A stretch of 12,668 bases of DNA from an uncultured Clostridia bacterium (GTDB taxonomy: Bacteria; Bacillota; Clostridia; Saccharofermentanales; Saccharofermentanaceae). Below are positions 1 through 7,653 of the stretch, one piece after another. Location of the stretch: NCBI GenBank assembly GCA_946405115.1, contig CAMJGB010000031.1:1-12668 (forward strand), written 5' to 3'. The notes under the pieces were generated by a model. The model worked only from the letters and a program-made list of their open reading frames with translations. It did no database searches and was not told the DNA's origin. Made by a program: the position numbers and the translations under genes. Position 1 is the first letter of the stretch, and the number at the start of each line of letters is the position of its first letter.

Positions 1-363
1 CTCGATGTCTTCCTCGAAGGCGAACACAACATGCTTAAGCTTCCGGATTTCTCCGAGCTTAAGAGGGCACAGAATCTGTTGGGTACGCTCTCACACGACG
101 GCATGGTCGCAGGTTACGTAAACGAGATCGAGAAAGAGAAGACAGGCGACGACGATACCTACATGATCAGAATCGGTCAGGAGATCGCACTCGAGGGATT
201 GGAAGACTGCTCATTCATCACAACGACTTACAAGGTCGGTGATACGATCTCCGGCAATATCGGAGTCATCGGTCCTAAGAGAATGGACTACAGCAAAGTA
301 ATCTCACAGATTGATTTTGTAAGATACAAGATCAACGAGAAGATAAAGAAAATAAACGGATAA
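1..363 (+). CDS. hrcA: Heat-inducible transcription repressor HrcA, C-terminal part (5' end outside window)
   Basis: HrcA is the dimeric repressor that binds CIRCE operators and shuts off chaperone operons. The reading frame is open from base 1, so the gene begins upstream; about 120 codons are visible. The segment LDVFLEGEHN followed by a PDF motif matches the middle of the HrcA effector domain. The motif GPKRMDYSKVIS near the end is the hallmark C-terminal HrcA signature. The winged-helix DNA-binding domain would lie before the window, as would any CIRCE site. The first internal ATG (base 31) is not a credible start, because the match continues upstream of it. The gene is first in a tightly spaced chaperone operon, 14 bases before grpE, which fits autoregulation of the operon. 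Confidence 0.93.
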   Translation, partial: LDVFLEGEHNMLKLPDFSELKRAQNLLGTLSHDGMVAGYVNEIEKEKTGDDDTYMIRIGQEIALEGLEDCSFITTTYKVGDTISGNIGVIGPKRMDYSKVISQIDFVRYKINEKIKKING

Positions 364-377
364 GGGAGGCAGATATC

Positions 378-986
378 TTGAAGAAAGATAAAGACAATCT
401 CGAGGATCTCGAGAACGAAGAAGAGACATCAGCTGAGACAACAGACGCAGAAGAGATCGTGTTTGATGTTGAGGACGATGCAGCAGAAGCAGACGACGAT
501 GAGTCTGATGTTGATGCAGAGGATGACGCGGCAGCGGAGATCAAGAAGTTGGAGGATCGCTACGTAAGGCTTTTCGCTGAGTACGATAACTTCAGAAAGA
601 GAACCGCGAAGGAGAAGGAAGATCTCTACGCAAGTGCCGTAGTCGAAGTTACAAAGCAGTGGCTCGCAGTACTCGATAACATTGACCGTGCTCTCGATGC
701 AGCGAAGGCAGCTGTTGCAGATGAGGCAGAGGAGACTGAGAAGGAAGACAAGATGCTTCAGGGTCTCGAGCTCATCAAGAAACAGGCGCAGGACGTGCTT
801 AAAAAGATCAACGTAACGGAGATCGAGTGCGAGAGAGGAACAACATTTGATCCTAACTTGCATGAAGCCGTAATGCATACAGAGGATGACAGCTTGGGAG
901 AGAACCAGGTAGCACAGGTTTTCCAGAAGGGATACATCCTCAAGGACCGTGTAGTAAGACACGCGGTAGTTCAGGTAGCTAACTGA
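378..986 (+). CDS. grpE: GrpE, nucleotide exchange factor for DnaK
   Basis: GrpE releases ADP from DnaK and so resets the chaperone cycle in the cytoplasm. The protein has 202 residues, a normal length. Residues 1-55 are an extremely acidic, low-complexity tail. Residues 56-150 form the long helical dimer region ([20 protein letters not shown] is typical). The C-terminal beta domain carries the family signature: [11 protein letters not shown] at 157-167 and [20 protein letters not shown] at 181-200. The start is a TTG codon at 378, chosen because AAGGGAGG at 362-369 lies 8 bases before it and no ATG is nearby. The rare start codon may lower the yield of this gene against dnaK. It is followed by clpP, not directly by dnaK. 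Confidence 0.96.
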   Translation: MKKDKDNLEDLENEEETSAETTDAEEIVFDVEDDAAEADDDESDVDAEDDAAAEIKKLEDRYVRLFAEYDNFRKRTAKEKEDLYASAVVEVTKQWLAVLDNIDRALDAAKAAVADEAEETEKEDKMLQGLELIKKQAQDVLKKINVTEIECERGTTFDPNLHEAVMHTEDDSLGENQVAQVFQKGYILKDRVVRHAVVQVAN

Positions 987-1011
987 TCAAACAATATATA
1001 AGGAGACACAA

Positions 1012-1617
1012 ATGGATATGTACGACATCAGATCATCATTGGTACCTACAGTCATCGAGTCCTCTTCAAGAGGCGAGAGAGCTTACGATATCTATTCCAG
1101 ACTTTTGAAGGAGAGAATCGTTATTCTTTCCGAGGAAGTTAACCACGTAACAGCAAGCCTTATTACGGCACAGCTTTTGTTCCTCGAGGCAGAGGATCCC
1201 GATAAGGACATCCAGTTCTACATCAACAGCCCCGGAGGATCCGTAACAGACGGTCTCATGATCTACGACACAATGAAGCTCATTAAGCCTGACGTACAGA
1301 CAATCTGCATGGGTATGGCAGCTTCTATGGGATCCGTTCTTCTCGCAGCAGGAACTAAGGGTAAGAGATGTATCCTTCCTAACGCAGAAGTAATGATCCA
1401 CCAGCCTTTGGGCGGCGCTCAGGGCCAGGCTACAGAGATCTTGATCGCAGCTGAGCACATTAAGGATACAAGAACAAGACTCAACCAGATCCTTGCTGAT
1501 GCTTGTAACAGACCTTTGGAGGATCTCATGAGAGATACAGACAGAGATCACTGGATGACAGCACAGGAAGCACTTGAATACGGAATCGTAGATAAGATTC
1601 TTGAGAGTAAGAAATAA
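1012..1617 (+). CDS. clpP: ClpP, ATP-dependent Clp protease proteolytic subunit
   Basis: ClpP is the tetradecameric serine peptidase that degrades proteins fed to it by ClpX, ClpC or ClpA-type ATPases. At 201 residues it is full length. The catalytic triad can be placed: Ser105 in MAASMGS, His130 in VMIHQPLGG, and Asp179 in DTDRDHW. The oxyanion strand INSPGGSV is at 71-78 and the closing motif [12 protein letters not shown] at 186-197. RBS AGGAGA (1001-1006) sits 5 bases before the ATG. I see no CtsR box in the 25-base gap from grpE, so transcription probably comes from the hrcA promoter. The placement between grpE and dnaK is unusual; clpP more often precedes clpX or stands alone. No Clp ATPase gene is in the window. 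Confidence 0.96.
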   Translation: MDMYDIRSSLVPTVIESSSRGERAYDIYSRLLKERIVILSEEVNHVTASLITAQLLFLEAEDPDKDIQFYINSPGGSVTDGLMIYDTMKLIKPDVQTICMGMAASMGSVLLAAGTKGKRCILPNAEVMIHQPLGGAQGQATEILIAAEHIKDTRTRLNQILADACNRPLEDLMRDTDRDHWMTAQEALEYGIVDKILESKK

Positions 1618-1637
1618 GAAATTGGAGGAATATAAAA

Positions 1638-3491
1638 ATGGCAAAGGTAATCGGTATTGATCTCGGTACAACAAACTCTTGTGTCGCAGTTATGGAAGGT
1701 TCGGAGACAGTAGTAATCCCTAATCCCGAAGGTAACAGAACTACACCTTCAGTTGTAGCTTTTACTAAGGACGGCGAGAGACTCATCGGTCAGGTAGCCA
1801 AGAGACAGGCAGTTACAAACCCTGACGGAACAGTACAGTCCATCAAGAGAGAGATGGGTTCTAGCTACAAGGTAAACATTCAGGACAAGTCATACACACC
1901 TGAGCAGATCTCCGCAATGATCCTCACAAAGCTTAAGAACGATGCTGAGGCTTATCTCGGACAGGAAGTAACACAGGCAGTTATCACAGTTCCTGCTTAC
2001 TTCACAGACTCACAGCGTCAGGCTACAAAGAACGCAGGTAAGATCGCAGGACTCGAAGTTCTCCGTATCGTAAACGAGCCTACAGCAGCATCCCTTGCTT
2101 ACGGTCTCGATAAGGAGCAGGACCAGAAGATCCTCGTATTCGACTTGGGCGGCGGTACATTCGACGTTTCCATCCTCGACATCTCCGACGGTGTATTCGA
2201 GGTTCTTGCTACAGCAGGTAACAACAGACTTGGCGGTGACGACTTCGATAACAAGATCGTTGACTACCTCGTAGAGTCTTTCAAGACATCTGACGGCATT
2301 GATCTGCGCGGAGACAGAATGGCTATGCAGAGACTTCGTGAGGCTGCTGAGAAGGCTAAGATCGAGCTTTCCGGTGTTGCTTCTTCCAACATCAACCTCG
2401 CTTACATCACAGCTGATGCTACAGGTCCTAAGCACATGGACATCACACTTACAAAGGCTAAGTTCGATGAGCTCACAGCTGATCTCGTAGCTAAGACAAT
2501 GGAGCCTGTTAAGAGAGCTTTGTCTGACGCTAAGATGTCTACAAACGATATCGACAAGATCCTCCTCGTAGGTGGTTCCACAAGAATCCCTGCAGTTCAG
2601 GAAGCTGTTAAGAACTACTTCGGCAAGGAACCTTTCAAGGGCATCAACCCTGACGAGTGTGTAGCTATCGGTGCTGCTATCCAGGCTGCTGTATTGACAG
2701 GTGATGTTAAGGGCTTGGTACTCCTCGATGTAACACCTCTTTCACTCGGTATCGAGACAGAGGGCGGCATCTTCACAAAGATGATCGAGAGAAACACAAC
2801 AATTCCTGCAAAGAAGTCAATGGTATTCTCTACAGCTGCTAACAATCAGACACAGGTTGACGTACACGTACTCCAGGGTGAGCGTGAGATCGCAGCTTAC
2901 AACAAGTCACTCGGTAACTTCATTCTCGACGGTATCGCACCCGCACCCCGCGGTGTTCCGCAGATCGAGGTTACATTCGACATCGATGCTAACGGTATCG
3001 TAAACGTATCCGCTAAGGATAAGGGCACAGGCCGTGAGCAGCACATCACGATCACAGCTTCTTCCAACATGAGCGAGGAAGACATCGAGAAGGCTATCAA
3101 GGAGGCTGAGCTCCACGCTGCTGAGGATAAGGAGCGTAAGGAGAAGGTCGACACAAAGAATAAGGCTGAGTCCACTGTATACCAGACAGAGAAGGCTCTC
3201 ACAGACTTCGGCGACAAGGTATCCGAGGAAGACAAGGCTCCTATCAACGATGCTCTCACAAAGCTTAAGGATGCCATCGCAAAGGATGACACAGAAGCTA
3301 TGAAGACAGAGACAGAGAACGTATCTAACGCTCTCATGAAGCTCGGTGAGAAGTTCTATGCAGCATCCGGTGCAGCAGGTGCACAGGGCGCTCCTAATCC
3401 TGAGGACTTCGCAGGATACGGTGACGCAGGTGCAGCAGGCGATGCAGGTGCAGGCGCAGACGGATTTAAGAGTGCTGGCGGAGACTTCTAA
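1638..3491 (+). CDS. dnaK: DnaK, Hsp70 chaperone
   Basis: DnaK is the ATP-driven Hsp70 that binds exposed hydrophobic peptides, working with DnaJ and GrpE. It has 617 residues. The nucleotide-binding domain shows GIDLGTTNS (6-14), [11 protein letters not shown] (146-156), [13 protein letters not shown] (168-180) and [12 protein letters not shown] (309-320). The interdomain linker region is [16 protein letters not shown] (359-374), followed by the beta-sandwich substrate domain and a helical lid (about 505-575). The stretch around 70-90 lacks the insertion of Gram-negative DnaKs, supporting a Gram-positive host. The tail (576-617) is rich in Gly, Ala and Asp and ends SAGGDF, not the usual acidic EEVD-like end. 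RBS GGAGG (1624-1628) lies 9 bases before the ATG. Confidence 0.98.
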   Translation: MAKVIGIDLGTTNSCVAVMEGSETVVIPNPEGNRTTPSVVAFTKDGERLIGQVAKRQAVTNPDGTVQSIKREMGSSYKVNIQDKSYTPEQISAMILTKLKNDAEAYLGQEVTQAVITVPAYFTDSQRQATKNAGKIAGLEVLRIVNEPTAASLAYGLDKEQDQKILVFDLGGGTFDVSILDISDGVFEVLATAGNNRLGGDDFDNKIVDYLVESFKTSDGIDLRGDRMAMQRLREAAEKAKIELSGVASSNINLAYITADATGPKHMDITLTKAKFDELTADLVAKTMEPVKRALSDAKMSTNDIDKILLVGGSTRIPAVQEAVKNYFGKEPFKGINPDECVAIGAAIQAAVLTGDVKGLVLLDVTPLSLGIETEGGIFTKMIERNTTIPAKKSMVFSTAANNQTQVDVHVLQGEREIAAYNKSLGNFILDGIAPAPRGVPQIEVTFDIDANGIVNVSAKDKGTGREQHITITASSNMSEEDIEKAIKEAELHAAEDKERKEKVDTKNKAESTVYQTEKALTDFGDKVSEEDKAPINDALTKLKDAIAKDDTEAMKTETENVSNALMKLGEKFYAASGAAGAQGAPNPEDFAGYGDAGAAGDAGAGADGFKSAGGDF

Positions 3492-3493
3492 TA

Positions 3494-4645
3494 ATGGCTG
3501 ACTCTCGCGATTATTATGAGATATTAGGCGTTCAGAAGGGCTGTTCTGACGACGAGCTCAAGAAGGCCTATCGTAAATTGGCAAAGCAGTATCACCCGGA
3601 TCTTAATCCGGGCGATAAGACAGCCGAGCAGAAGTTCAAGGATGTAAACGAGGCTTACTCCGTTCTGTCCGATGCCGATAAGAGACGTAAGTACGACCAG
3701 TTCGGTAAGAGCGCGGTCGACGGCTCCGGCGGATTTGGCGGAGGCGGATACGGCGGCTTCGGTGCAGACTTCGATCCTATGGACATCTTTAACTCCTTCT
3801 TCGGAGGCGGGTTCGGAGGATTCGGTGGCGGATCTTCACGTCGTCGTAACGGTCCTCAGAAGGGTGCCGATCTTAAGTACGGCATGACACTTGAGTTCAT
3901 GGAAGCAGCATTCGGTTGCGAGAAGGACATCACATTCTCACGCGAAGATAACTGTCCTTCCTGTAAGGGCTCCGGTGCTCAGGCTGGAACCGCACCTGAG
4001 ACATGTCCTACCTGCCGCGGTGCAGGCCGTGTCCAGACACAGACACAGACGCTTTTCGGCATGACCATGGTAACCAAGGCTTGTCCTGCTTGCGGAGGAC
4101 GCGGAACTGTCATCAGAACTCCGTGCCCCGACTGTTCAGGTAAGGGCAGAAAGCTTACTAAGAAGCAGCTTCACGTTAAGATTCCCGCAGGTGTTGATAC
4201 AGGTGATCTTCTCCCAATCTACGGCGAGGGTGAGCCCGGACGTAACGGCGGAAACAGCGGCAACCTTTACATCGAGTTCAAGGTCAAGAAGCATGACGTC
4301 TTCACAAGACAGGGACGCAACACTTACTGTGAAGTTCCGATCACTCTTGCACAGGCTGCATTGGGTTCCGAGATCGATGTTCCTACTATCGACGGACCTA
4401 TGAAGTATCAGGTCAAGGAAGGCACACAGCCGGGCGATCAGGTAAGCTTTAAGAACAAGGGTATCACCGATAAGAACTCACCTTCTTACAGAGGCGATCA
4501 TACGATCAAGTTCATAGTCGAGATACCGACCAAGCTGTCAGAGGATCAGAAGAAACTGCTTAAAGCATTCGACGCATCTTTGACAGATAAGAACTATATG
4601 AAGAAGAATTCATTCTTCGAGAAGGTTAAGAAGATATTCAGATAA
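3494..4645 (+). CDS. dnaJ: DnaJ, Hsp40 co-chaperone
   Basis: DnaJ delivers unfolded clients to DnaK and stimulates its ATPase. The 383-residue protein is a complete class I Hsp40. It has a J domain (1-70) with HPD at 34-36, a Gly/Phe-rich linker (about 77-113), and four CxxCxGxG zinc motifs at 154-161, 171-178, 197-204 and 211-218. Two C-terminal substrate-binding domains follow, with [12 protein letters not shown] at 249-260. All eight zinc cysteines are present. The start lies 2 bases after the dnaK stop (TAATAATG). Its likely ribosome site, GGAGA at 3480-3484, is inside the last codons of dnaK, so translation of the two genes is probably coupled. Confidence 0.98.
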   Translation: MADSRDYYEILGVQKGCSDDELKKAYRKLAKQYHPDLNPGDKTAEQKFKDVNEAYSVLSDADKRRKYDQFGKSAVDGSGGFGGGGYGGFGADFDPMDIFNSFFGGGFGGFGGGSSRRRNGPQKGADLKYGMTLEFMEAAFGCEKDITFSREDNCPSCKGSGAQAGTAPETCPTCRGAGRVQTQTQTLFGMTMVTKACPACGGRGTVIRTPCPDCSGKGRKLTKKQLHVKIPAGVDTGDLLPIYGEGEPGRNGGNSGNLYIEFKVKKHDVFTRQGRNTYCEVPITLAQAALGSEIDVPTIDGPMKYQVKEGTQPGDQVSFKNKGITDKNSPSYRGDHTIKFIVEIPTKLSEDQKKLLKAFDASLTDKNYMKKNSFFEKVKKIFR

Positions 4646-4655
4646 GTTATTGACT

Positions 4656-4661
4656 TATAAT
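4656..4661 (+). promoter_or_regulatory. Possible -10 element ahead of prmA
   Basis: TATAAT lies 11 bases after the dnaJ stop. Start of transcription is predicted near 4668, directly at the base of the hairpin at 4669-4689. I find no good -35 at the expected distance, so this rests on the -10 alone. If real, it gives prmA its own promoter separate from the heat-shock operon, and the transcript would begin with a stable 5' hairpin. Confidence 0.35.
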
Positions 4662-4668
4662 ATCAACT

Positions 4669-4694
4669 GCCCCGGCCAAACACCGGGGCGTTTT
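4669..4694 (+). terminator. Intrinsic terminator or attenuator between dnaJ and prmA
   Basis: GCCCCGG (4669-4675) and CCGGGGC (4683-4689) form a perfect 7-bp GC stem with a 7-base loop, followed by GTTTTA. The U-tract is short (four T), so termination is probably partial. It marks the end of the chaperone genes and would reduce read-through into prmA. Confidence 0.7.
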
Positions 4695-4709
4695 ACGAGG
4701 TAGATAAAT

Positions 4710-5738
4710 ATGAAATGGGCTGAGTTTACGATAATCACTACAGAAGAAGCATCCGAAGCAATTGCAGAGATGCTCGCGCAGATCGGTGCTGACGGCATCG
4801 CCGTTACAGACCCCTGGGAGATCAAGAGAATCATCGACGATCCCAACTCTTTGTCATATGCAGATAACGGGTTCGTAAATTCTCTGGGTGAAGACGTAAC
4901 AGTCCGTGCATACTTTGCTGAGTTGGACGGCCTTATCCGCTTGGGACCCAAGGCTGAGGAGTATGTGGACGAGTTTGATACAACGTCCATTTATGGAAAC
5001 ATCACAGGTTCACGCGTTTCCGTTGATGAGGCGCTTACAATCCTCAAGGATCAGCTTGCTAAGATCTCCGAGTTCCTCGATATCGGACGCGGATTTGACT
5101 CCTGGAAGTATGTTGAGGATCAGGACTGGGAGAATGAGTGGAAGAAGGATTACAAGGCATTCAAGATCTCAGACCGCGTAGTTATCTGCCCTTCATGGGA
5201 GAGCTATGAGGTTAAAGATCCTTCTGAAGTAGTTGTATCTTTGGATCCAGGATCGGCATTCGGTACGGGTACACATGAGACGACATCAACATGCGCATCG
5301 ATTCTTGATACAGCGATTAAGGGCGGAGAAAAGGTATTGGATCTCGGAACAGGTTCCGGCATTCTTGCCATCATCTGTAAGAAGTTAGGTGCCGGTGATA
5401 TCGATGCTGTAGACATCGATAAGCTCGCAGTTGATGTTGCAGTTGATAACTGTGAGATTAACGGCTGTTCAGACATAGACTGTTACGTCGGTGAGTTGAA
5501 GGACGTAAAGTCATCTGATTACGACATCATCGTTGCAAATATCATCGCAGATGTAATCGCTGCAATCTGTGGAGATGTACCGTCCAGACTTGCTCCCGGC
5601 GGTAAGTTTATCTGCTCCGGAATCATCAATACAAAGAAAGAAAAGGTAGAGAAAGCATTGGCCGAAGCAGGTTTCAAGATCCTCCGAGTTGAGGAGAAGA
5701 ATGACTGGATGGCATACGAAGCAGTAATAGTACCGTGA
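4710..5738 (+). CDS. prmA: PrmA, ribosomal protein L11 methyltransferase
   Basis: PrmA transfers methyl groups from S-adenosylmethionine to amino groups of ribosomal protein L11. The protein has 342 residues, somewhat longer than the roughly 300 usual for the family, mostly because of inserted loops in the N-terminal half. The conserved PrmA motif GSAFGTGTHETT is at 181-192. SAM motif I is VLDLGTGSGILAI (209-221), the acidic ribose-binding residues are in DAVDID (232-237), and the catalytic-region motif VANIIADVI is at 275-283. The N-terminal L11-recognition domain begins WAEFTI. RBS GAGG (4697-4700) is 9 bases upstream. prmA after dnaJ is a common Firmicutes arrangement, which supports the call. 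Confidence 0.93.
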   Translation: MKWAEFTIITTEEASEAIAEMLAQIGADGIAVTDPWEIKRIIDDPNSLSYADNGFVNSLGEDVTVRAYFAELDGLIRLGPKAEEYVDEFDTTSIYGNITGSRVSVDEALTILKDQLAKISEFLDIGRGFDSWKYVEDQDWENEWKKDYKAFKISDRVVICPSWESYEVKDPSEVVVSLDPGSAFGTGTHETTSTCASILDTAIKGGEKVLDLGTGSGILAIICKKLGAGDIDAVDIDKLAVDVAVDNCEINGCSDIDCYVGELKDVKSSDYDIIVANIIADVIAAICGDVPSRLAPGGKFICSGIINTKKEKVEKALAEAGFKILRVEEKNDWMAYEAVIVP

Positions 5739-5740
5739 CT

Positions 5741-5790
5741 TGCTCGGGTCCTCGCCGCTTCGCGACTGCGGAGGTCGCTTCGCACGGGTG
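5741..5790 (+). repeat. GC-rich structured intergenic element after prmA
   Basis: This roughly 50-base stretch is far richer in G and C than the neighbouring genes. It contains an 8-base direct repeat CGCTTCGC (5756-5763 and 5776-5783, 20 bases apart). It can also form two competing hairpins: CCTC..CGC (5750-5758) with GCGGAGG (5768-5774), and GCGAC (5762-5766) with GTCGC (5774-5778). No T-tract follows, so it is not a classical terminator. It could be a copy of a dispersed palindromic repeat or an RNA 3'-end stabiliser for the prmA message; one copy alone cannot tell. Confidence 0.4.
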
Positions 5791-5823
5791 CTATTCCTGG
5801 AACAGAATAAGGATTAGATTACT

Positions 5824-6840
5824 ATGAAAAGAAAAATCAAATTAGTATCAACAGTATTAGCATTAACTCTTCTTACTTCCTGCACGGCAGGGGTGGCTGA
5901 AGAGACTTCAGAAACATCAGTTGAAGAGACAACTGTAGATATAACTGACAGTCAGATCACATACAGATTTGCTGACCGTGAAGAGGGCGTGGAATTGCTT
6001 CTCGCGAATGAAGAATACTACGCAGGATTCAGTCAGAATGATCTTGATTTTAAGATGCAGGAGACAGGCGCTACTATGGAAGAGTATCAGGAGTTTGCAA
6101 GTGAGCAGGTTCTTGATTTTACCGAAGAGCAGATGGATAAGATCGATGCCAGTATTGCAAGGATCGAGCAGATAATCGATGAGAACGGTTATGAGCTTCC
6201 TCCTATTGATGAGATCGTATTTATAGTTACTACAATGGCAGAGGAACCCGGAGCCGGCGGATATACACACGGTACAGAGATCTATCTCGGCGATTACGTT
6301 ATCGACAACTGTGACGAAGAGACTTTGGACTATGTCATCTGTCACGAGTTGTTCCACTGCCTTACAAGATGCAATCCCGACTTCAGGGCAGAGGCTTATG
6401 AGCTTATTAACTTTACAGTGGCTGATAAGGATTTTGATATTCCTGAAGGCGTGTTCGAGTACCATATCTCCAATCCTGATGTAGAGCATCACGATGCATA
6501 TGCTACGTTTATCATTAACGGCGAAGAGATTGACTGCTTCACGGATTTTGTGACAACGGCGCATTACGATCAGGCTCAGACTGATTTCTTCTCCGTAGGA
6601 ACAACAGCACTTATCCCTATCGACGGAACAGATATTTACTACACTCCCGAAGATGCAGATAACTTCTATGAAGTATTCGGTGAGAATACAGGTTACGTCA
6701 TTGATCCTGAGGAGTGCATGGCAGACAACTTCGCATTCGCTATTGTCTACGGAATGGACTGCCCCGGCGACGAAGAATATCCCAATCCTGAGATCATCGA
6801 AGGCATTTTGAATATTCTCGGAGCCAGGTTCGTAGGTTAA
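5824..6840 (+). CDS. Lipoprotein with HExxH zinc-metallopeptidase motif
   Basis: The N-terminus is a lipoprotein signal peptide: basic MKRKIK, a hydrophobic stretch, and lipobox LTSC with the lipidated cysteine at residue 20. A Thr/Glu/Ser-rich spacer follows (21-45). HELFH at 174-178 is a gluzincin-type HExxH zinc motif, in the context CHELFHCLTRCNPDFRAEAY. The motif PEECMADNF (295-303) could supply the third zinc ligand from one of its glutamates; this is inference. The 338-residue protein is therefore probably a surface-anchored peptidase or a relative that keeps the fold. Substrate is unknown. A weak AAGGA (5809-5813) precedes the ATG. It stands alone between the GC-rich element and the SCP2 gene and shows no operon partner. 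Confidence 0.72.
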   Translation: MKRKIKLVSTVLALTLLTSCTAGVAEETSETSVEETTVDITDSQITYRFADREEGVELLLANEEYYAGFSQNDLDFKMQETGATMEEYQEFASEQVLDFTEEQMDKIDASIARIEQIIDENGYELPPIDEIVFIVTTMAEEPGAGGYTHGTEIYLGDYVIDNCDEETLDYVICHELFHCLTRCNPDFRAEAYELINFTVADKDFDIPEGVFEYHISNPDVEHHDAYATFIINGEEIDCFTDFVTTAHYDQAQTDFFSVGTTALIPIDGTDIYYTPEDADNFYEVFGENTGYVIDPEECMADNFAFAIVYGMDCPGDEEYPNPEIIEGILNILGARFVG

Positions 6841-6873
6841 AATATTAGCTGATAAAAACTTCGGAGGTTCAAT

Positions 6874-7194
6874 ATGACATTCAACGAAATCCTCACAAAA
6901 GTAAGAAACATCGCATCCGGCGTTGATGCAACAGGTTTGGGCTTTCTCGCTGTACAGGTTAACCTTACAGGTGCTGAAGGCGGCGTGTTCTATGTAGAGG
7001 TCAAGGACGGCAAGATCAATGTTGAGCCATACGAGTACACTGACAGGCACTGCGCCGTCACAATGAACATCGACGACTTTAACAAGCTTATCGATGGTAA
7101 GCTTGATCCTATCTTTGCTTTTACTACAGGTAAGCTTAAGGTAGACGGCGATGTAGGAAAGGCACTCGAGTTCTCCAAGATCGTAAAGAAGTAA
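6874..7194 (+). CDS. SCP2 sterol-binding-fold protein
   Basis: This 106-residue protein matches a free-standing SCP2-like domain: an early helix, then strands with an AVTMNIDDFNKLIDGKLDP segment and the characteristic FAFTTGKLKVDGDVGKALEF ending. The FxxGKLKxxGD pattern is the usual family mark. SCP2 domains have a hydrophobic tunnel that binds lipids or acyl groups; in bacteria the ligand of stand-alone copies is generally not known. RBS GGAGG (6863-6867) lies 6 bases before the ATG. The stop TAA overlaps the ATG of the following Nudix gene by one base, so the pair is co-translated, though I see no clear functional link. Confidence 0.82.
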   Translation: MTFNEILTKVRNIASGVDATGLGFLAVQVNLTGAEGGVFYVEVKDGKINVEPYEYTDRHCAVTMNIDDFNKLIDGKLDPIFAFTTGKLKVDGDVGKALEFSKIVKK

Positions 7195-7616
7195 TGCCCG
7201 AATCCCAAGTAACCAAAACAGTCAAAGTTGTCGCCGCGATAATAAAACGCGGCGATATGATTTATGCGACCCAAAGAGGGTACGGTGACTATAAGGACGG
7301 ATGGGAATTCCCGGGCGGCAAGGTAGAGCCTCACGAGACACCGGAGCAGGCTATTATAAGAGAGATTAGGGAAGAGCTTCTTACTGACATTAAAGTAGGG
7401 GAGAAGCTCATTACCGTAGAGCACGATTACCCTGGTTTCCACTTGTCCATGGATTGCTTCTGGGCAGAGCTCGTTGACGGCGAAGACCCGACTTTAACCG
7501 AGCACGAAGCTGCAAGGTGGCTTTCGAAGGACGAGCTTAATGAAGTCAATTGGCTTCCCGCAGACATCAAGGTCGTCGAGGCAATCCTTAGGAGTTACAC
7601 AACCTTTACACAATAA
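7194..7616 (+). CDS. Nudix hydrolase, MutT/NudG-like (probable nucleotide pyrophosphohydrolase)
   Basis: Members of this branch of the Nudix family cleave nucleoside triphosphates, often oxidised or modified ones, to monophosphate and pyrophosphate. The 140-residue protein has WEFPGGKVEPHE at 37-48 and the Nudix box from Gly42 to Thr64: Gly42, Glu48, Arg56, Glu57, Glu60 and Glu61 are all present. The late glycine of the consensus is Leu63 here. The C-terminal ARWLSKDELNEVNWLPAD is typical of MutT/CTP pyrophosphohydrolase proteins, which bind the base there. The start overlaps the previous stop (TAATG) and there is no strong RBS, so translation is likely coupled to the SCP2 gene. Exact substrate cannot be read from the sequence. 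Confidence 0.87.
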   Translation: MPESQVTKTVKVVAAIIKRGDMIYATQRGYGDYKDGWEFPGGKVEPHETPEQAIIREIREELLTDIKVGEKLITVEHDYPGFHLSMDCFWAELVDGEDPTLTEHEAARWLSKDELNEVNWLPADIKVVEAILRSYTTFTQ

Positions 7617-7630
7617 TCACGCTCCGTCCT

Positions 7631-7647
7631 TAGAATGATTCTATAAT
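7631..7647 (+). promoter_or_regulatory. Promoter of the HD-domain gene (leaderless) with overlapping palindrome
   Basis: TATAAT at 7642-7647 is followed by exactly 6 bases before the ATG at 7654, so the predicted first transcribed base is the A of the start codon. A 13-base palindrome, TAGAAT-G-ATTCTA (7631-7643), overlaps the upstream edge of the -10 and could be an operator. No recognisable -35 is present. Confidence 0.55.
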
Positions 7648-7653
7648 AGAAGA

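Noticed and set aside
429..962. Antisense open frame opposite grpE
   Set aside because: A Leu/Cys-rich shadow of the GrpE coding strand with no domain match.
987..1011. CtsR or CIRCE site before clpP
   Set aside because: Neither the GGTCAAA-type repeat nor the long CIRCE inverted repeat is present in this gap.
1066..1674. Antisense open frame opposite clpP
   Set aside because: Shadow of clpP; no RBS, no domain, and conflicts with a certain gene.
5917..7050. Long antisense open frame (377 codons) across the lipoprotein and SCP2 genes
   Set aside because: It spans two well-supported + strand genes and has no ribosome site or recognisable domain; its composition is that of a reversed coding strand.
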